From: Actinomycetes bacterium
Lineage (GTDB): Bacteria > Actinomycetota > Acidimicrobiia > IMCC26256 > PALSA-610
Assembly: GCA_025463875.1 (NCBI GenBank)
Contig: JAODBI010000081.1
Location: forward strand, 1-40,027
Length of the DNA stretch: 40,027 nucleotides
Direction of reading: 5' to 3'
This document shows, in pieces, positions 37,101 through 40,027 of this stretch. The notes under the pieces were generated by a model. It saw only the letters and a list, made by a program, of their open reading frames with translations, ran no database searches and was not told where the DNA came from. Every line of letters starts with the position of its first letter. Position 1 is the first letter of the stretch. The position numbers were made by a program, and so were the translations under genes.

Positions 37101-38220
37101 CCTGGCATGCGCCCGCCAGCACCTGCACGCCGCGCGAGACCGCGTGGGGCGTGAACTCGTCGAGCAACCTCGACTTGCCGATGCCGGCCTCACCCGTGAT
37201 CAGGACGATCTGCGGAACACCGTTGCTCGCAGTCTCCAGTGCGCTCTCGAGCAGCTGCAGCTCGGCCGCCCGGCCGACGAAGAGGTCGACGTCGTTCGCC
37301 CGCATCGTCGGGACGGAACGCAGCAGTGCCGCCGGTCGGCGCCGCCGACCCTGGACCCGTCCGGTCGCGGCGGGATGCGCCGACATGCTGGAGGGAAGCG
37401 GGGCCGAGCCGGCCGGGGGCGCGTCGGCCGGCGCAGTCGCAGCGGCCGAACCCGGGGCGAGGCCGAAGCCGCCGAGGTCCGGCCAGTCCGGCAGAGGTTC
37501 CTCACGCAGGATCGCGGTCTCGATCGCGTTGAACGACGCGCTCGGGTCGACACCGAGCTCGTCCCGAAGCACCTCCCGCAGACGGGTGACGACGCGCAAC
37601 GCCTCGGCCGGCCGACCGTCGCGCGCGAGCGCGATCACGTGCAGGGCCCACAACGGCTCGCGTAACGGGTTGCGGCTCGTTGCCGCATCGAGCTCCGCGA
37701 TCAGTCCTGCGGTCAGACCGGTGCCGATGGCGCTCACGGCCCAGGCTTCGAGCGCGTCGAGCCGCAGCTCCTCCAGGCGAGCGGCTTCCGCAACCGCCCA
37801 GGCTTCGTTCGCGAACTCCGCGTACGCACGCCCGCGCCACATGTCGAGCGCGGCCCGCAACGCGTGCATCGCAGCCGCCGGATCGGAACGCGCGCCCGCG
37901 CGTGCTTGACCTGCCGCGCGTTCGAACCGTTGCGTGTCGACATCCGATCCGTCGACCTCCAGCACGTATCCGGCGGGGGTCGTACGCAATCCTTCGATCC
38001 CGTACCTCCGGCGCAGCTGGTAGACGAAGGTCTGCAGGGTCGTCGTCGCAGAACGCGGCGGCGCCCCGTCCCAGAGATCGTCGATCAGGCGTTCGGCTGA
38101 CAGCGTCTCGCCCGCGTCGACGAGGAATCGAGCGAGCAGCGCGCGTCGTTTCGGCCCGGTAACCGTCACGGCTCCGCCTGCGGTCGAGACTTCGAGCGGT
38201 CCGAGGACTCGGAACTCCAC
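34171..38220 (-). CDS. SARP (BTAD)-AAA ATPase-TPR regulator with C-terminal class III nucleotide cyclase domain
   Basis: MEFRVLGPLEVSTAGGAVTVTGPKRRALLARFLVDAG (SARP DNA-binding), BTAD region, DVDLFVGRAAELQLLESAL + GEAGIGKSRL, C-terminal VLLVTDLVGSTALNDRLGDREY...FKHTGDGIGAWF...IGLAVTLAFRV. Confidence 0.92.
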   Translation of the reverse strand: MEFRVLGPLEVSTAGGAVTVTGPKRRALLARFLVDAGETLSAERLIDDLWDGAPPRSATTTLQTFVYQLRRRYGIEGLRTTPAGYVLEVDGSDVDTQRFERAAGQARAGARSDPAAAMHALRAALDMWRGRAYAEFANEAWAVAEAARLEELRLDALEAWAVSAIGTGLTAGLIAELDAATSRNPLREPLWALHVIALARDGRPAEALRVVTRLREVLRDELGVDPSASFNAIETAILREEPLPDWPDLGGFGLAPGSAAATAPADAPPAGSAPLPSSMSAHPAATGRVQGRRRRPAALLRSVPTMRANDVDLFVGRAAELQLLESALETASNGVPQIVLITGEAGIGKSRLLDEFTPHAVSRGVQVLAGACQEDDAVPYLPLASAFAALDSMPNPFEQVAFGNAGANDDRSRLALFLAATRWLLTAARQRVTLLLLEDLHWVDDATLSLLRHTLVVVGEDGELDRTRLLIVLTSRPPDPDAPAATLIARLRREPRTVGVDLDALTEPECRELTAEWLGARPSRSTSSRLFEATAGNPLVLRSTLGRLHDLGSAITDSAVADLVGPTDLDHELWRRVEHVGDACGEMLLSAAFLGGGARLELLATACALDADELDVLIDEAAGQQLLVADDERYWFAHPQLRQLVYHWPAASERAARHLQLADRLEPEDTDVRMIAHHLVRAGALAEPARLLRVCGEAADRSAAVGAWRDAAKYAAVAVDAAEQMAHSERELTTLEFRAAHAAHLARDVGAVQKLEAVAERARSCGAADVWGRALVHLARERVGTLQLQPAVARSLASLDEFLDLGSDDPALRGEVHALEAELYFDLGDFGAANRHNAAAEACAEEAEDAELRVRIAFARGLQHLGSVELPEAKAWFERAFPLAQTLADPNPHIWCTSRLGVTAYAAADLDRADELLADAGEAARHVDNPRELSMADAFQTAVAAVKGRFATAELHAERALRAYREAETPFTPAVVFPALAAARAHRGDAAGAHEALDMWDALGAARGRRYRPLVDAFVGRVDAAHDALERPAFRVFAGMQPTDAFLTGALAAQVELAALAGRPDLVPDLLEVLVEAYERGMRFAIGWPSFIPRVIALGLASSGRVDAEIWFERALNDADDAHATAEVARTALDYARVIDGPRTEELLTRAADARASISDPDPVPAAGRRRSARRASPRAEHEARPATRVLLVTDLVGSTALNDRLGDREYVERLRAHDEIIRRRLDEFDGVEFKHTGDGIGAWFFSVNGALCCARALAHDFGSARAGPLRVKIALSAGEPTMIERDLIGLAVTLAFRVLELARPDEVLVTSDVAGIARGLDWAFEPHGAHRLKGLQVPVEVLRVIPTV

Positions 38221-38319
38221 GCAGTGCCGCCTGTCCGAGGCGTTGTCGCCGCCGGAGAGTGTAAAGCGAAAGGCCGGACGGGTGCGATGAGTTCTCGGCC
38301 CGCCGACGGTCTTACCGGC

Positions 38320-39126
38320 ATGACCCTCGACATCGCTCAGCCCGATATCGCTCATCTCGGTGAGCTCGCCCGACAACTCCGGGCGCTCCACCGGATCGGT
38401 ACTCCTCTGGTGCTCGTCAACGCGTGGGACGTCGCCAGCGCGAAGCAGATCGAAGCGGCGGGATGTGCCGCGATCGCAACCTCGAGCGCCGCGTGCGCGG
38501 CGGTGCTCGGGATGCCTGACGACAACACGATGGCACCGGAGGTTGCGCTCGGGATCTTCGGTCGCATCGCGAGCCACGTCTCGGTGCCGCTCACCGTCGA
38601 CTTCGAAGGCGGTTACAACCTCTCCGCGGACGAGCTGGTCGAGGGTCTCCTGAGCGCCGGCGTCGTCGGATGCAACATCGAAGACTCCGACTACGCGGGT
38701 GCCGGTGCGCTCGTCGATTCCGACGTCCACGCCCGGCGCCTCGCCGACATCCGGGGCGCCGCCCTGGCGTCGGGCGTCGATCTCGTGGTGAATGCGCGCA
38801 TCGATACGTTCATCCGCTATCCCGAACGCAGTATCGACGAGTCGATGCAGGACACGATTCGCCGGGCGCGCGCATATCTCGACGCCGGCGCCGACTGTGT
38901 TTACCCGATTCGCGTCACCCAGCCGACACTCGTCGGCGAGCTGGTTGCAGCCCTCGACGCGCCCGTCAACGCGAACATCGACCCGGCGGTGGGGATCGAA
39001 GCGTTGGCCGCAGCGGGAGCGGCGCGCGTCTCGGTGGGTCCGACCGCATTGAGCGCCGTCATGCGCGACCTCCGACGACGGACCGCGCTCCTCCTCGGTG
39101 GCGACGTCGGCGGCTTCCTCGCCTGA
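38320..39126 (+). CDS. isocitrate lyase/PEP mutase family protein
   Basis: LVLVNAWDVASAKQIEAAGCAAIATSSAACAAVLGMPD...LTVDFEGGYN...GCNIEDSDY...NARIDTFIR; start could also be 38287. Confidence 0.93.
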   Translation: MTLDIAQPDIAHLGELARQLRALHRIGTPLVLVNAWDVASAKQIEAAGCAAIATSSAACAAVLGMPDDNTMAPEVALGIFGRIASHVSVPLTVDFEGGYNLSADELVEGLLSAGVVGCNIEDSDYAGAGALVDSDVHARRLADIRGAALASGVDLVVNARIDTFIRYPERSIDESMQDTIRRARAYLDAGADCVYPIRVTQPTLVGELVAALDAPVNANIDPAVGIEALAAAGAARVSVGPTALSAVMRDLRRRTALLLGGDVGGFLA

Positions 39127-39176
39127 CGAACGCGCGCAACGAACGCGCGCGACGAACGCGCGCGACGAACGCGCGT
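39125..39176. repeat. 13-bp x4 tandem repeat (gacgaacgcgcgc), overlapping the PEP mutase-like stop codon
   Basis: Copies at 39125, 39138, 39151, 39164; one or zero mismatches each. Confidence 0.94.
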
Positions 39177-39297
39177 GCGCGGCTAGGCGGGGAGCTGTTC
39201 TACGACCGACGTGGAGTCGGCGACGGAGTAGCGCTCGACCGTGCCCGGCATTCGCCGTAGTGGCGGCGGCGGATCAGATCCCGCGGACCCGGACCCG

Positions 39298-39816
39298 CTA
39301 GTCCTGCTTGAGCTCCTTCTGCTTCGCGTCGGCGGCGAGCATGAGATCGTCGAGCGTGCCCGAGGCCGCACTGCGGACCATGCCTGCAGTCAGGGTGAGA
39401 CCCGAGAGCGACGACAGATCGTCGCTGAGCGCGCGCACGCCGTCGATCGCAGCCAAGGCCTCGTCGGTGCAGTCGGTGAGCAGGACCGCGAAGCGGAACG
39501 TGTCGATGCGGCCGACGAGGTCGCTCGCCCGGAAGGCCTTACGCAGCTGGCCGGCCATCATCATCAACACACGGTCGATGGTCGCGTCCTGCTCGGGCGA
39601 ACGAGCCGAGTCGGCGTGGTCGAAGTCGAAGTACGCGAGCGCGATGGGAGAGTCGCGGCGCTGACACGACACGTACATCGGTGTCGCCGCCGCGACGAAA
39701 CCGGCGCGGTTCCAGACGCCGGTGAGATCGTCGATGCCGACGGTCTCCGACGTGTGACCGTTTGCCTGACCATTCACTCGGGTTTTCGTACGGCTCACGA
39801 CTCGCCTCTCCCTCAT
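39298..39816 (-). CDS. degenerate GGDEF-domain protein
   Basis: VGIDDLTGVWNRAGFVAAATP...ALAYFDFDHAD...ASDLVGRIDTFRFAVLLTDCTDEA; DTFRF replaces GGDEF. Confidence 0.8.
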   Translation of the reverse strand: MRERRVVSRTKTRVNGQANGHTSETVGIDDLTGVWNRAGFVAAATPMYVSCQRRDSPIALAYFDFDHADSARSPEQDATIDRVLMMMAGQLRKAFRASDLVGRIDTFRFAVLLTDCTDEALAAIDGVRALSDDLSSLSGLTLTAGMVRSAASGTLDDLMLAADAKQKELKQD

Positions 39817-40027
39817 TGCACGCTCCGATGACTCGAATCGCCGGCTCCGGACGCGAGCGGTCGCCGGTCCGGGACGTGCACATGAGGTCGGCACGTTGAC
39901 GCGCACCCTTGATTGCGGAATACCCACAGCTGGATTGCGGGGCCGACGAACACGACCCGAATAGGCAACCGCGCGTTCGCGGAATCCACTGATATCGTCA
40001 CAAACAGTTGTCATGTTTCGGCATGGA

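Noticed and set aside
4122-39176. Possible CRISPR arrays among the tandem repeats
   Set aside because: All repeats are directly adjacent without unique spacers, and no cas-like gene is present.
39183-39251. Short minus-strand ORF MPGTVERYSVADSTSVVEQLPA
   Set aside because: Only about 22 codons; could be a gene remnant but no support.

Overview
High-GC actinobacterial chromosomal window, probably Actinomycetota/Acidimicrobiia-like from codon usage and family content (inference). I support about 35 protein-coding genes. They include a GNAT acetyltransferase, a SigG-like ECF sigma factor next to a RibD_C/DHFR-like protein, a Cys-rich PQQ-type beta-propeller lipoprotein, an LLM (F420-type) oxidoreductase divergent from an amidohydrolase, and a heterodimeric ABC exporter pair. 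There is also a catabolic/accessory block (class II aldolase, GYD protein, enoyl-CoA hydratase, SAM methyltransferases, P450, MBL hydrolase, maleylpyruvate-isomerase-like protein, GH4 enzyme) with three TetR regulators. The rest includes a giant LuxR-type ATPase regulator, TrmO, a YfcE-like phosphoesterase, a DinG-like Fe-S helicase, an ArsR/SRPBCC pair, a TOBE protein, an aldo/keto reductase, a giant SARP-ATPase-nucleotide cyclase fusion, a PEP mutase-like enzyme and a degenerate GGDEF protein. I saw no rRNA, tRNA, transposase, CRISPR array or recognisable defence island. The most interesting signals are: a 41-bp nested double palindrome over a TetR start codon; a TOBE/methyltransferase pair split by one in-frame TAA with no standard start codon for the second gene; a frameshifted SCO6745-like gene; the SARP-cyclase fusion with an altered catalytic residue; and at least six short tandem duplications (8-22 bp) mostly at gene junctions. 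I did not find strong evidence for a wholly new biological system.
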